Source of the DNA: Clostridium_AD sp050717545
Lineage (GTDB): Bacteria; Bacillota; Clostridia; Clostridiales; Clostridiaceae
NCBI RefSeq assembly: GCF_050717545.1
Contig: NZ_JBOITN010000029.1
Location: 62,001 to 126,000, forward strand
Direction of reading: 5' to 3'
Length of the DNA: 64,000 nt
In this document: one piece after another, positions 33,108-41,653 of the stretch
Numbering within the stretch: the first letter of the stretch is position 1
How the letters are laid out: each line of letters begins with the position of its first letter
Program-made: the position numbers and the translations under genes
Notes under the pieces: generated by a model
Database searches by the model: none
Seen by the model: the letters and a program-made list of their open reading frames with translations, nothing else
Told to the model about the DNA's origin: nothing

Positions 33108-34253
33108 ATGTACAAAAAGAAAATGTTATTATTAATATGTACTGTTATGATTGTAGGAATATTTGCAGGATGCGGAGCTAAAGAAGCAGATACTACTGGA
33201 AATATTAAAATTGGAGTTGTATTACCACTTACTGGTTCGGTTTCATCTTTTGGTAAATCAGGTCAAAATGGTATAAAATTATTAGAAGATCAAGTAAACA
33301 AAGCAAGCGGAATTAATGGAAGAAAAGTTGAATTTATTTTCGAAGATGATGAAGGTAAACCAGATGTTGCAACAACGGTTGGTACAAAACTTATAAGTAA
33401 TGACAAGGTTGTTGCTATAGTTGGTCCATTAACAAGTGGGTCTGCTATAGCACTAGGACCAATAGCTACTCAAAATCAAATACCAATGATAACAGGTACA
33501 GGAACAAACCCAGATGTTACTACAAAGGGTGGAGAATATGTTTATAGAGCTTGCTTTATAGATCCTTTCCAAGGAACTGTTGTAGCTAAATTTGCATCTG
33601 AAGATTTAAAAGCAAAAACTGCTGCGATTTTATATGATAATGGTAATGATTATTCTAAAGGCTTAGCAGAGTTCTTTGAAAAGGCATTTGTAGCTGCAGG
33701 TGGAAAAATAGTTGCAAAAGAGACTTATGCTACAAACGATAAGGATTTTAAAGCACAGCTTACAAAAATAAAACCAACAAACCCAGATGTAATATTACTT
33801 CCTGATTATTATTCAACAGTTGGTAATATAGCAAAACAAGCAAGAGCTATTGATATAAAAGTTCCATTACTAGGTGGAGATGGTTGGGATTCAGCTGATT
33901 TATTTAAGGTTGGTGGAGATGCAGTTGAGGGATGTTATTTATCTGACCATTACTCAGCAGAGGATACAGCATCACTTGCGGTAGCTTTTAGAGAAGAATA
34001 CAAAGCAAAATATAGCTTAGATGCAGACGCTATGGCAGTTCTAAATTATGATGCTGCAAAAATAATGGTTGAAGCTATAAAAACTTCTGGAAAAACAGAT
34101 GGACCAAGTATTATAGCGGCACTTGCAAAAACTAACATTGAAGTAGTTTCTGGTAAGGTAACTTTCGATGCGAATAGAGATGCAATTAAAGGAGCCGTAA
34201 TACTAAAAGTCGAAAACAGTAAATTTAATTTTGTAAAGAAACTTATTCCTTAA
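33108..34253 (+). CDS. livJ: Branched-chain amino acid-binding lipoprotein
   Basis: 381 residues. Signal peptide with lipobox IFAGC, then a type I periplasmic-binding fold: IKIGVVLPLTGSVSSFGKSGQNG, the hinge VAIVGPLTSGSAIALGPIATQNQIPMITGTGTNP, and TNPDVILLPDYYSTVGNIAKQAR. This is the Leu/Ile/Val-binding family, though some members bind other amino acids. GGGGGGGTTATTA precedes the ATG. First gene of a complete five-gene ABC importer, separated from livH by a stem-loop that may set a higher level of this subunit. Confidence 0.9.
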   Translation: MYKKKMLLLICTVMIVGIFAGCGAKEADTTGNIKIGVVLPLTGSVSSFGKSGQNGIKLLEDQVNKASGINGRKVEFIFEDDEGKPDVATTVGTKLISNDKVVAIVGPLTSGSAIALGPIATQNQIPMITGTGTNPDVTTKGGEYVYRACFIDPFQGTVVAKFASEDLKAKTAAILYDNGNDYSKGLAEFFEKAFVAAGGKIVAKETYATNDKDFKAQLTKIKPTNPDVILLPDYYSTVGNIAKQARAIDIKVPLLGGDGWDSADLFKVGGDAVEGCYLSDHYSAEDTASLAVAFREEYKAKYSLDADAMAVLNYDAAKIMVEAIKTSGKTDGPSIIAALAKTNIEVVSGKVTFDANRDAIKGAVILKVENSKFNFVKKLIP

Positions 34254-34262
34254 TATAAGAAG

Positions 34263-34308
34263 ATGCAGGCATACTTCACTAGGGTTAAAAGATGAAGTGT
34301 GCCTGCAT
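34263..34308 (+). promoter_or_regulatory. Intercistronic stem-loop between livJ and livH
   Basis: ATGCAGGCATACTTCA (34263-34278) pairs with TGAAGTGTGCCTGCAT (34293-34308), one G-U pair. There is no T-run, so it is more likely a 3' stabiliser or partial attenuator after the binding-protein cistron than a full terminator. Confidence 0.7.
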
Positions 34309-34343
34309 ATATATTTATAATACTATGAAATGGAGGAAGGCAA

Positions 34344-35222
34344 ATGGAATTTTTACAACAAGGGATTAACGGCATATCACTTGGTTTTGTTTATGCATTA
34401 ATTGCAATAGGTTACACAATGGTTTATGGAATTATTGGCCTTATAAATTTTGCTCATGGCGAAATTTTCATGGTTGGAGCATATTTTGGATTTTTCGCAG
34501 CAACAAGTCTACATTTAACTTTCGTCCCTACCCTATTAGTTGCTATGGTCGGAGCATCGCTTGCAGGTGTAATTGTTGAAAAGGTAGCGTACAAGCCGTT
34601 AAGAAATTCACCGAAATTATCTATTTTAATAACTGCAATTGCAATGTCTGTAATGCTTCAAAATGTAGTTAGGTTAAAGATGACTTCTGATCCGCAAACA
34701 TATCCAGATACACTTTTGCCACAAAAGGTACTTCATTTTGCTGGTTTAAGTATTGATAATCGTCAAATTATTATTATAGCAATATCTATTTTACTTGTAA
34801 TAATACTACAATATATAGTTTTTAAAACCAAAACAGGTAAAGCAATGAGAGCAGCTTCTTTTGATAAGGATGCGGCGGCTCTTATGGGCATTAACGTAAA
34901 TTATATTATTTCTGTAACATTTGCAATTGGATCTGCCCTTGCAGGAGCAGCGGGAGTTCTATTTGGAATTTTATATTCCAGTATTGATCCTTATATGGGA
35001 ATAATGCCAGGACTCAAAGCCTTTGTAGCAGCAGTACTAGGTGGAATTGGCATAATTCCAGGTGCTCTATGGGGAGGATTAATCCTGGGAGTAGTTGAGA
35101 CCTTTAGTAAGGTTTATATATCATCTAGTTACTCAGATGCAATCGCATTTTCGATTCTTATTATTATTTTGATTGTAAAACCTTCTGGTCTACTTGGTAA
35201 GAAAACCAGAGAGAAAGTGTAG
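34344..35222 (+). CDS. livH: Branched-chain amino acid ABC transporter permease LivH
   Basis: 292 residues, about eight membrane segments. LivH-type blocks: QQGINGISLGFVYALIAIGYTMVYGIIGLINFAHGEIFMVGAY near the N-terminus and MRAASFDKDAAALMGINVNYII (the EAA-like coupling loop) in the second half, then GGIGIIPGALWGGLILGVVE. GGAGGAAGGCAA precedes the ATG. Inner-membrane partner of LivM, 10 bp upstream of it. Confidence 0.93.
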   Translation: MEFLQQGINGISLGFVYALIAIGYTMVYGIIGLINFAHGEIFMVGAYFGFFAATSLHLTFVPTLLVAMVGASLAGVIVEKVAYKPLRNSPKLSILITAIAMSVMLQNVVRLKMTSDPQTYPDTLLPQKVLHFAGLSIDNRQIIIIAISILLVIILQYIVFKTKTGKAMRAASFDKDAAALMGINVNYIISVTFAIGSALAGAAGVLFGILYSSIDPYMGIMPGLKAFVAAVLGGIGIIPGALWGGLILGVVETFSKVYISSSYSDAIAFSILIIILIVKPSGLLGKKTREKV

Positions 35223-35232
35223 GTGATGAAAC

Positions 35233-36177
35233 GTGAAAAAAGAGTTTAGAAATACTATTATATTACTTGTTAGTTCGATTATATTATTTGTTATTTTAAC
35301 TATTTTAATGGAGATTGAAATACTCAATATGTATTATTCAAGAATAGTAATTTTAATTTGTATCAATGTTATTCTTGCTGTAAGTTTAAACCTAATTATT
35401 GGAGTTACAGGCCAACTTACGCTAGGACATGCAGGTTTTATGTCCATAGGAGCTTATGCTGCTGCAATGTTTACAATGGAAATAAATGCACCGTTTTTTA
35501 TTGCCCTACTTATGGGCGGAATAATTGCCGGTGGAATTGGATTTTTAATTGGGCTTCCTACTTTGAGGCTCAAGGGTGATTATCTTGCAATTACAACATT
35601 AGGATTTGGAGAGATAATTAGAGTAGTTATTACTAATATAGATGCACTTGGAGGTGGACGTGGACTCTCTGGAATACCTCCTAAAACGAATTTTGCATGG
35701 GTATTTTTTATAATGGTATTTACAATTTTAATAATCTATAACATAGGGCGTTCATCTCAAGGAAGAGCTATGATGTCGGTTCGTGAAGATGAAATAGCAG
35801 CAGAAGCTATGGGAATTAATACTACAAAATATAAAATTATGGCTTTTGTTACTGGCTCTTTTTTTGCAGGCATTGCAGGTGGACTATTTTCTCATTACCT
35901 AATGTATATTAAACCAGAACAGTTTAATTTCTTGAAATCAGTAGAGCTTGTAACCTATGTAGTTATGGGTGGTATGGGAAGCCTTACTGGTAGCGTTATT
36001 TCAACAGGGATACTTACAATTCTTCCAGAAGCTTTAAGATTCTTAAACGATTATAGGATGATTATATATCCACTAGCGCTTATCGTTATTATGAGATTTA
36101 GGCCCCAAGGTTTAATGGGGACAAAGGAAATATCTATGAAGGTGTTCAATAGATATTCAAAAGGGAGTGATAAATAA
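35233..36177 (+). CDS. livM: Branched-chain amino acid ABC transporter permease LivM
   Basis: 314 residues from a GTG start behind AGGTGATGAA. LivM blocks are ILAVSLNLIIGVTGQLTLGHAGFMSIGAYAAA, GDYLAITTLGFGEIIRVV, the coupling loop MSVREDEIAAEAMGINTTKYK and VVMGGMGSLTGSVI. The stop codon overlaps the livG start by one base, so translation is coupled. Confidence 0.93.
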   Translation: MKKEFRNTIILLVSSIILFVILTILMEIEILNMYYSRIVILICINVILAVSLNLIIGVTGQLTLGHAGFMSIGAYAAAMFTMEINAPFFIALLMGGIIAGGIGFLIGLPTLRLKGDYLAITTLGFGEIIRVVITNIDALGGGRGLSGIPPKTNFAWVFFIMVFTILIIYNIGRSSQGRAMMSVREDEIAAEAMGINTTKYKIMAFVTGSFFAGIAGGLFSHYLMYIKPEQFNFLKSVELVTYVVMGGMGSLTGSVISTGILTILPEALRFLNDYRMIIYPLALIVIMRFRPQGLMGTKEISMKVFNRYSKGSDK

Positions 36178-36950
36178 TGTCACTACTAAAAGTAGATAAA
36201 CTTACAATAAAGTTTGGTGGACTTACAGCTGTTTCTGATTTTTCACTTAACATGAGTGATCATGATCTTGTAGGTTTAATTGGACCTAATGGAGCTGGAA
36301 AGACTACAATATTTAATATGTTAACAGGAGTTTATTCCCCTACATCCGGGAATATAGAATTCAATGGAGAATTTATACAAGGAATAAAACCATATGAGAT
36401 TACTAAAAAAAGGATTGCTAGGACTTTTCAGAATATAAGGTTATTTAAGAATTTGACAGTCTTAGATAATGTCAAAATATCTTTTAATTATAATGTAAAA
36501 TATAGTTTATTTCATGCCATATTTAGACTTCCAAAGTTTAATAAAGAGGAAGTCGAAATTGAAGCCAGAGCACTTAAGATCCTCAAAGTGTTTAATCTTG
36601 ATTGTAAAAGGGACGAACTTGCATGTAATTTGCCTTATGGAGAGCAACGAAGACTTGAAATTGCAAGGGCACTAGCTGCAGAACCTAAGTTATTACTGCT
36701 AGATGAACCTGCAGCGGGTATGAATCCACAAGAGACTCATGAATTAATGGAGCTTATAAACTGGGTAAGAGATGAATTTAAAATAGCTATATTACTAATT
36801 GAACACGATATGAAACTAGTTATGGGAGTTTGCGAGCGAATAGTAGTAGTAGATTATGGTAAGGTAATTGCAGAGGGAACTCCAGATGAAATAAAGAATA
36901 ACCCTAAGGTAATTGAGGCGTACCTTGGAGAGGAGGTAGCAGATGCTTAA
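36177..36950 (+). CDS. livG: Branched-chain amino acid ABC transporter ATP-binding protein LivG
   Basis: 257 residues. Walker A LIGPNGAGKTTIFNML near residue 37, family insert typical of LivG (ARTFQNIRLFKNLTVLDNV), signature LPYGEQRRLEIARALA, Walker B LLLLDEPAAGMNP and switch LIEHDMKLVMGVCERI. It overlaps livM by 1 nt and livF by 8 nt. Hydrolyses ATP for the transporter together with LivF. Confidence 0.94.
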   Translation: MSLLKVDKLTIKFGGLTAVSDFSLNMSDHDLVGLIGPNGAGKTTIFNMLTGVYSPTSGNIEFNGEFIQGIKPYEITKKRIARTFQNIRLFKNLTVLDNVKISFNYNVKYSLFHAIFRLPKFNKEEVEIEARALKILKVFNLDCKRDELACNLPYGEQRRLEIARALAAEPKLLLLDEPAAGMNPQETHELMELINWVRDEFKIAILLIEHDMKLVMGVCERIVVVDYGKVIAEGTPDEIKNNPKVIEAYLGEEVADA

Positions 36951-37647
36951 AATAGAAGGGTTAAATGTAAATTATGGTGCAATACACGCATTGCATGATA
37001 TTAGTATAAACGTAAAAGCTGGAGAAATAGTTACACTTATAGGTGCTAATGGAGCTGGTAAAACTTCCATCTTAAGAGCTATTTCTGGTCTTATTCCAAT
37101 AAAATCAGGAAGTGTATTGTTTGAGGATAAGCCGATTCACAGCACTCCTGCATATAAACTTTCAAAGCTTGGGATTGCGCATGTGCCTGAAGGAAGAAGA
37201 ATATTTGCAAACATGTCAGTTATGGAAAATCTTGAACTAGGAGCTTATATTAGAAATGATAAGCAGAATATAGCAAAGGATTATGAAATGGTATTTGACA
37301 AATTCCCAAGGCTCAAAGAAAGATTAAAACAGATGGCGGGTACATTAAGTGGTGGAGAACAGCAAATGCTCGCAATGGGAAGAGCACTTATGGTAAGACC
37401 GAGAATTTTATTGTTAGATGAGCCATCTATGGGACTTGCACCACTTGTGGTAAGAGATATATTTTCTATAATAAAAGAAATTAATAAGTCAGGAACTACG
37501 ATTTTACTTGTAGAACAAAATGCTCATATGGCACTTTCAATTGCTAATAAAGCATATGTTCTAGAAACTGGAAAAATAATTTTAGAAGGTACTGCTAAGG
37601 AGTTATTATCTAATGATTCTGTAAGAAATGCATATCTTGGTGATTAA
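36943..37647 (+). CDS. livF: Branched-chain amino acid ABC transporter ATP-binding protein LivF
   Basis: 234 residues. Walker A LIGANGAGKTSILRAI, HVPEGRRIFANMSVMENLELGAY typical of LivF, signature LSGGEQQMLAMGRALM, Walker B RILLLDEPSMGLAP and LVEQNAHMALSIA. The ATG lies within the end of livG, with GGAGAGGAGG just upstream. Last gene of the liv operon; the downstream stem-loop ACTCACTC/GGGTGAGT (37684-37707) lacks a T-run. Confidence 0.94.
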   Translation: MLKIEGLNVNYGAIHALHDISINVKAGEIVTLIGANGAGKTSILRAISGLIPIKSGSVLFEDKPIHSTPAYKLSKLGIAHVPEGRRIFANMSVMENLELGAYIRNDKQNIAKDYEMVFDKFPRLKERLKQMAGTLSGGEQQMLAMGRALMVRPRILLLDEPSMGLAPLVVRDIFSIIKEINKSGTTILLVEQNAHMALSIANKAYVLETGKIILEGTAKELLSNDSVRNAYLGD

Positions 37648-37774
37648 GAATTTACTGGTTAAGATTTATGGTATTACACATTTACTCACTCCTATATTCG
37701 GGTGAGTTATTTGTGCGGATTTAAAGATTTTTGTTTATTAATAACATAAGACATAGTCAGTAACTAGAATATAA

Positions 37775-37803
37775 TTGTATATAGTATTTAAACAGGCTAT
37801 AAT
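37775..37803 (+). promoter_or_regulatory. Candidate promoter of the zinc-ribbon membrane protein gene
   Basis: TTGTAT (37775-37780), 17-bp spacer and TATAAT (37798-37803), 60 bp before the ATG. Confidence 0.5.
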
Positions 37804-37863
37804 ATAGTAGATGTGCGACATATTGTTTATTTTATATAGTTACATAAATTTTGGAGGGAACCT

Positions 37864-39387
37864 ATGATTTGCAACAGCTGTAATAATGAATTTATTAATA
37901 TTAACGGATTAAAATTTTGTCCATATTGTGGAGAGAAAATAGAAGGAAAAATAAATTTAGAGGATGAACAAAATGCTAATAAAAAAGCTCAATTTACGCA
38001 AGATATGCCAGTGATAACGAAAAAAGATATAAATAAGTACAAAAGAGATAAGTTTTTAGAAAGTTTTAAAAAGACATTTATAAAAATGAAGGTAATTATA
38101 CCTCTAATAGTATTGCTTGGAGTTATAGGAGGGGGAATGCTTTTATATACTGTTCTTATAGTTAAACCAGTTTCTGATGTTCGAATTAAAGAAGATTTGC
38201 TTGGCAAAGTAGTGACACTTCCTAAAGGGACAAGCATAAAAATAGACAAGGATAACATAAAAAAATTCACCGTACAAAGTAGGAGTACAGATAAGACCAA
38301 GGACAGTATAAAATTAGAAGTAACGCTAGAGAATGGAGTCGTAGAGGCAAAAACTATAATGTCTGTAGTATATTTATATGAAGGCAAAAATCAATGGAAA
38401 TCAAGTGGTAAGCTTGTGCTTGATAGACTTATGACCTTAAAACCAGTGGTAGGGATGGATGAAAAAAAGTTTTTAATTGAATTAAAGAAGTTAAGTATAT
38501 CAATTTCGGATACACCTATGGTATTAGGTGGTGCAGACATTAAAAATATTGATATATCAGAAAAAACGCCAAATCTAGAAAGTGGAAAAGAAGAAATTTT
38601 GATTGACACGACTGTAGATAGTGGACTTTTATCTTCTACAGGAAAGATTAAGTGTAATCTTGTTTTTGAGAATGAAGCCTGGAGAATTGATACTATTGAA
38701 AGAAATGGGACGGATGATTTCGTACTAGGAATATCACCAACTTTTTCTGACGAAAAGGTTATTGAAATTATAAAAGACCAAGGATTTTCAAAAACGGTGT
38801 CTTATGCAAGATTTTTTGATGGAAAAGGTTTTTTAGTAAATTATAAATTCACTAAAAGTATTAAAATAACTGGCAAAAAATTTGATGCACAAAATGGTAC
38901 ATTAAACGTTACATCTAGTAGGCAAAATGCAGCAGGAGAGATTAACTCAGTGCTTTTAAATGATTATACCTTTTCTATATCACTTAAAAAGTTGTCATTT
39001 TTAAGTGAATCAAAAACTACAGTTAATAGTGGTGATATAAACGATGTAACTGCAGAGAAAGTTATATCTACAATAGAAGATGCTGAAGTTCAAGGGAGTA
39101 ATTTACTGTTTTGGTGGTCTAATAGCCATAAGATAACAACAAAGGAAGCAAAGACATTTAAAGTGGATAAAATGTTATCCAAAGAAGGCTCTGAAAACAT
39201 TAAATATGTTTATGGTAATATTACATATAAAGATGATAAAAACACCGAAAATACAAAAGCGTATTTTGTAGCATTATATTTTCTTGTTTATGATGAAGGT
39301 AACGGGTATAATTGGAAACTAGATAAGGTATATGGTGAAGATTCACCTAATTATGATATTTATAGCAAAGAAGCTAATATTCAATAA
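37864..39387 (+). CDS. Zinc-ribbon membrane protein of unknown function
   Basis: 507 residues. The N-terminal zinc ribbon has paired cysteines CNSC and CPYC (residues 3-6 and about 19-22). A single membrane segment (IPLIVLLGVIGGGMLLYTVLIV) lies at about residues 79-100. The 400-residue remainder is outside if the ribbon is inside; it is made of repeated beta-rich units with YEGKNQWKSSGKLVLD, FENEAWRIDTIERN and DEGNGYNWKLDKVYG, resembling duplicated DUF-type domains. TcaA-like proteins have this layout. GGAGGGAACCT precedes the ATG. Possibly a cell-surface stress sensor; function unknown. Confidence 0.7.
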   Translation: MICNSCNNEFININGLKFCPYCGEKIEGKINLEDEQNANKKAQFTQDMPVITKKDINKYKRDKFLESFKKTFIKMKVIIPLIVLLGVIGGGMLLYTVLIVKPVSDVRIKEDLLGKVVTLPKGTSIKIDKDNIKKFTVQSRSTDKTKDSIKLEVTLENGVVEAKTIMSVVYLYEGKNQWKSSGKLVLDRLMTLKPVVGMDEKKFLIELKKLSISISDTPMVLGGADIKNIDISEKTPNLESGKEEILIDTTVDSGLLSSTGKIKCNLVFENEAWRIDTIERNGTDDFVLGISPTFSDEKVIEIIKDQGFSKTVSYARFFDGKGFLVNYKFTKSIKITGKKFDAQNGTLNVTSSRQNAAGEINSVLLNDYTFSISLKKLSFLSESKTTVNSGDINDVTAEKVISTIEDAEVQGSNLLFWWSNSHKITTKEAKTFKVDKMLSKEGSENIKYVYGNITYKDDKNTENTKAYFVALYFLVYDEGNGYNWKLDKVYGEDSPNYDIYSKEANIQ

Positions 39388-39616
39388 AAGGACTTGCAGG
39401 TATTATTGTAATAAGGCTACGATGATTTAGTAGTAAGTTACACATTGGATAAACGTGAGTGCTGTATAGGCATCAAAGGGTAAAGATAATTCGGATAGAG
39501 GCTTTTATGTATGGAGCGATTAGGTAGATGTAGGACTGTCTAATGAACTCTAATGGAACTTTGGTGGCCAATCATGGACATATGAATAGCATATAAATAA
39601 AATTGGAGGCTAAAAT
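39388..39616. other. Unassigned intergenic stretch, less AT-rich than its surroundings
   Basis: 229 bp with more G and C than neighbouring spacers. No intact frame is found. One plus-strand frame has long open runs interrupted by three stops (for example VTHWINVSAV, then ASKGKDNSDRGFYVWSD, then WNFGGQSWTYE), which might be a decayed gene, or a leader RNA of the kinase gene. I cannot decide between these. Confidence 0.3.
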
Positions 39617-40576
39617 ATGGAAGGTAATAGAGGGAATGTCTCTAAGAAGGTATTCTGCATTGGGGAACTTCTTATAGATTTTGTATGCAAGGATTTAGGA
39701 ACAAGCTTAGCTGTAGGCGCTAATTTTGAAAAGAAGGCTGGGGGAGCTCCAGCTAACGTTGCTGCATCAATTGCAAAGCTTGGAGGTCATGCATACTTTT
39801 TAGGTAAAGTGGGAAATGATTCTTTTGGTGTTTTTTTAGAAGATACACTTAAAGAAGTAAATGTGGATACGTCAATGCTTATAAAAGGTGGAAATACCAC
39901 ATTAGCTTTTGTTTCCATAGATTCAAATGGTGAGAGAGACTTTAAGTTTTTTAGAGGAGCAGATGCTGATTATTCTTTTGATGATATAGATTTTATAAAG
40001 ATAAAAAAAGATGATATTGTGCATTTTGGTTCTGCCACAGGATTTTTAAAGGGTAAATTAAGAAAAACATATTTTGAGTTATTAGATTATGCAGTGGAGA
40101 ATAAAATGTTTATTTCCTTTGATCCTAATTACAGAGATGCATTAATAAGCGATACTAAGTCATTTGCAAGGGATTCTATTAAATTTATAGAAAAATCAGA
40201 TTTTGTAAAACTTAGTGATGAAGAGGCAGTCATTATAACAGGAAAAGAAAATCTAGAAGAATCTTTAGATGAAATATTAAATATGGGTGCTAAAACTGTA
40301 TGCATAACATTAGGAGCAAAAGGTACATTACTTGCAACAAAAGAGGAAAAAATAATAATACCTTCAATGAAAATTAAACAGGTAGATTCCACAGGTGCTG
40401 GAGATGCATTTGTTGGTGCTATGTTATGCCAAATAGCTAAAAATCAGAGGGATTTGAATTTTAATACTCTTTCTAATTACGTTGAATTTGCAAATAAGGT
40501 TGGAGCAATTACATGTTTGAATTTTGGAGCTATATGCTCAATGCCATTAATAGAAGATATAAAAGAAAGGGAATGA
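39617..40576 (+). CDS. PfkB family sugar kinase, probable fructokinase
   Basis: 319 residues. PfkB family blocks: GELLIDFVCKD at the N-terminus, the first signature KKAGGAPANVAASIAKLGG near residue 36, FFRGADADYSF, FDPNYRDALI and the second signature DSTGAGDAFVGAMLC near residue 257, whose GAGD Asp is the catalytic base. These features fit the fructokinase branch. GGAGGCTAAAAT precedes the ATG. There are no sugar genes adjacent. The terminator stem begins at the stop codon. Confidence 0.87.
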   Translation: MEGNRGNVSKKVFCIGELLIDFVCKDLGTSLAVGANFEKKAGGAPANVAASIAKLGGHAYFLGKVGNDSFGVFLEDTLKEVNVDTSMLIKGGNTTLAFVSIDSNGERDFKFFRGADADYSFDDIDFIKIKKDDIVHFGSATGFLKGKLRKTYFELLDYAVENKMFISFDPNYRDALISDTKSFARDSIKFIEKSDFVKLSDEEAVIITGKENLEESLDEILNMGAKTVCITLGAKGTLLATKEEKIIIPSMKIKQVDSTGAGDAFVGAMLCQIAKNQRDLNFNTLSNYVEFANKVGAITCLNFGAICSMPLIEDIKERE

Positions 40577-40599
40577 AAATATTCATTCCCTTATTTTTT
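40567..40599. terminator. Bidirectional terminator overlapping two stop codons
   Basis: AAGGGAATGAA (40567-40577) pairs with TTCATTCCCTT (40582-40592), followed by ATTTTTT. The TGA of the kinase gene lies in the left arm and the TAA of msrB touches the right arm, so two convergent genes share a very compact end. Confidence 0.85.
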
Positions 40600-41046
40600 G
40601 AACAATTTTAGGTAGTCTTCGTATCCCTCATTCTCAAGTTTATCAACGGGTATAAATTTTAATGCAGCGCTATTTATGCAATACCTAAGTCCTCCCTCAG
40701 CTCTGGGACCATCACTGAATAAATGTCCCAAATGACTATCGCCATACTTACTTCTAACTTCAGTTCTAAGCATTCCATGAGTTAAGTCTTTATTTTCTTT
40801 CACATTCTCATCTTCCACAGGTTTCGTAAAGCTAGGCCAGCCACAACCTGAGTCAAATTTATTAATTGATGTAAACAAAGGCTCTCCGCTATTAATATCT
40901 ACATAAAGTCCCTCTGCTTTATTATCCCAGAACTCATTCTCAAACGATCTTTCAGTTCCATTTTCCTGAGTTGTTTCAAACTGAACCTTCGTGAGTACCT
41001 TTTTTAGATCCTCTTTACTTCTTTTAGTATAAAAATTTTTTTTCAC
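40591..41046 (-). CDS. msrB: Peptide-methionine (R)-S-oxide reductase
   Basis: 151 residues, starting with GTG behind GGAGGTATTATT. Repairs the R epimer of methionine sulfoxide. The catalytic Cys is in LRYCINSAALKF and the recycling-position Cys in DSGCGWPSFTKP. The HLGHLFSDGP block binds the substrate. The two CxxC zinc sites found in many MsrB proteins are absent here. It stands alone, without msrA. Convergent with the kinase gene. Confidence 0.93.
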   Translation of the reverse strand: MKKNFYTKRSKEDLKKVLTKVQFETTQENGTERSFENEFWDNKAEGLYVDINSGEPLFTSINKFDSGCGWPSFTKPVEDENVKENKDLTHGMLRTEVRSKYGDSHLGHLFSDGPRAEGGLRYCINSAALKFIPVDKLENEGYEDYLKLFKK

Positions 41047-41653
41047 AATAATACCTCCTTATAAAGAAATTTATTCTATTTGTAGTTTAAGGCTACACTT
41101 TATTATTTCAATTTATAAGTATTATATACTAAAAATATCGTAAATAATAGGACAAATATGCTAATAAAATTGCTGCCGGGTATATGGCAATTACGCTGAC
41201 AAATTTATAATACTTGAATTATTCTTATCGCCACACTGCGTATAAATGAAATGTTTCTTGCAAATTGGTTTGTAAATATTATAAAGTAAAAGGTGAGTGT
41301 GCAAAAGAAGATACTTTTAGTGATTTTGTAATAAATGGTGTTTAGTTATTAAGCATATGTCATAATTTATTTTTAAAAATTTTATTTATATAATGAATAC
41401 AATTACATAACGTGGCTAACACAGACGTTTAGTAAGAAATTAGTTTTAATAATAAAAAACACGAAAATTTAAACAATTGCAGTATTGACAAAACAACATT
41501 TATAATCTATTATAATATAAATAGTATAAGTAAAATCGTTAAGGAGTTTATAAATCTTTAACGCTATTATTTAAAAGAAATTATATTATACAAAGGTGTA
41601 TATCTATTTAATAATAATGTAGAATATATACCATATTATTAGGGGGGATTTTA
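41047..41653. other. Long intergenic region upstream of amt
   Basis: 607 bp. The amt promoter is probably TTGACA (41485-41490), 17 bp, TATTAT (41508-41513). At about 41245-41344 there is a Cys-rich frame that is broken by one base near MKCF (continuing CKLVCKYYKVKGECAKEDTF). Nothing else is recognised. Confidence 0.5.

Noticed and set aside
37989..38387. 132-codon minus-strand open frame
   Set aside because: Antisense shadow of the zinc-ribbon protein gene without its own signals.
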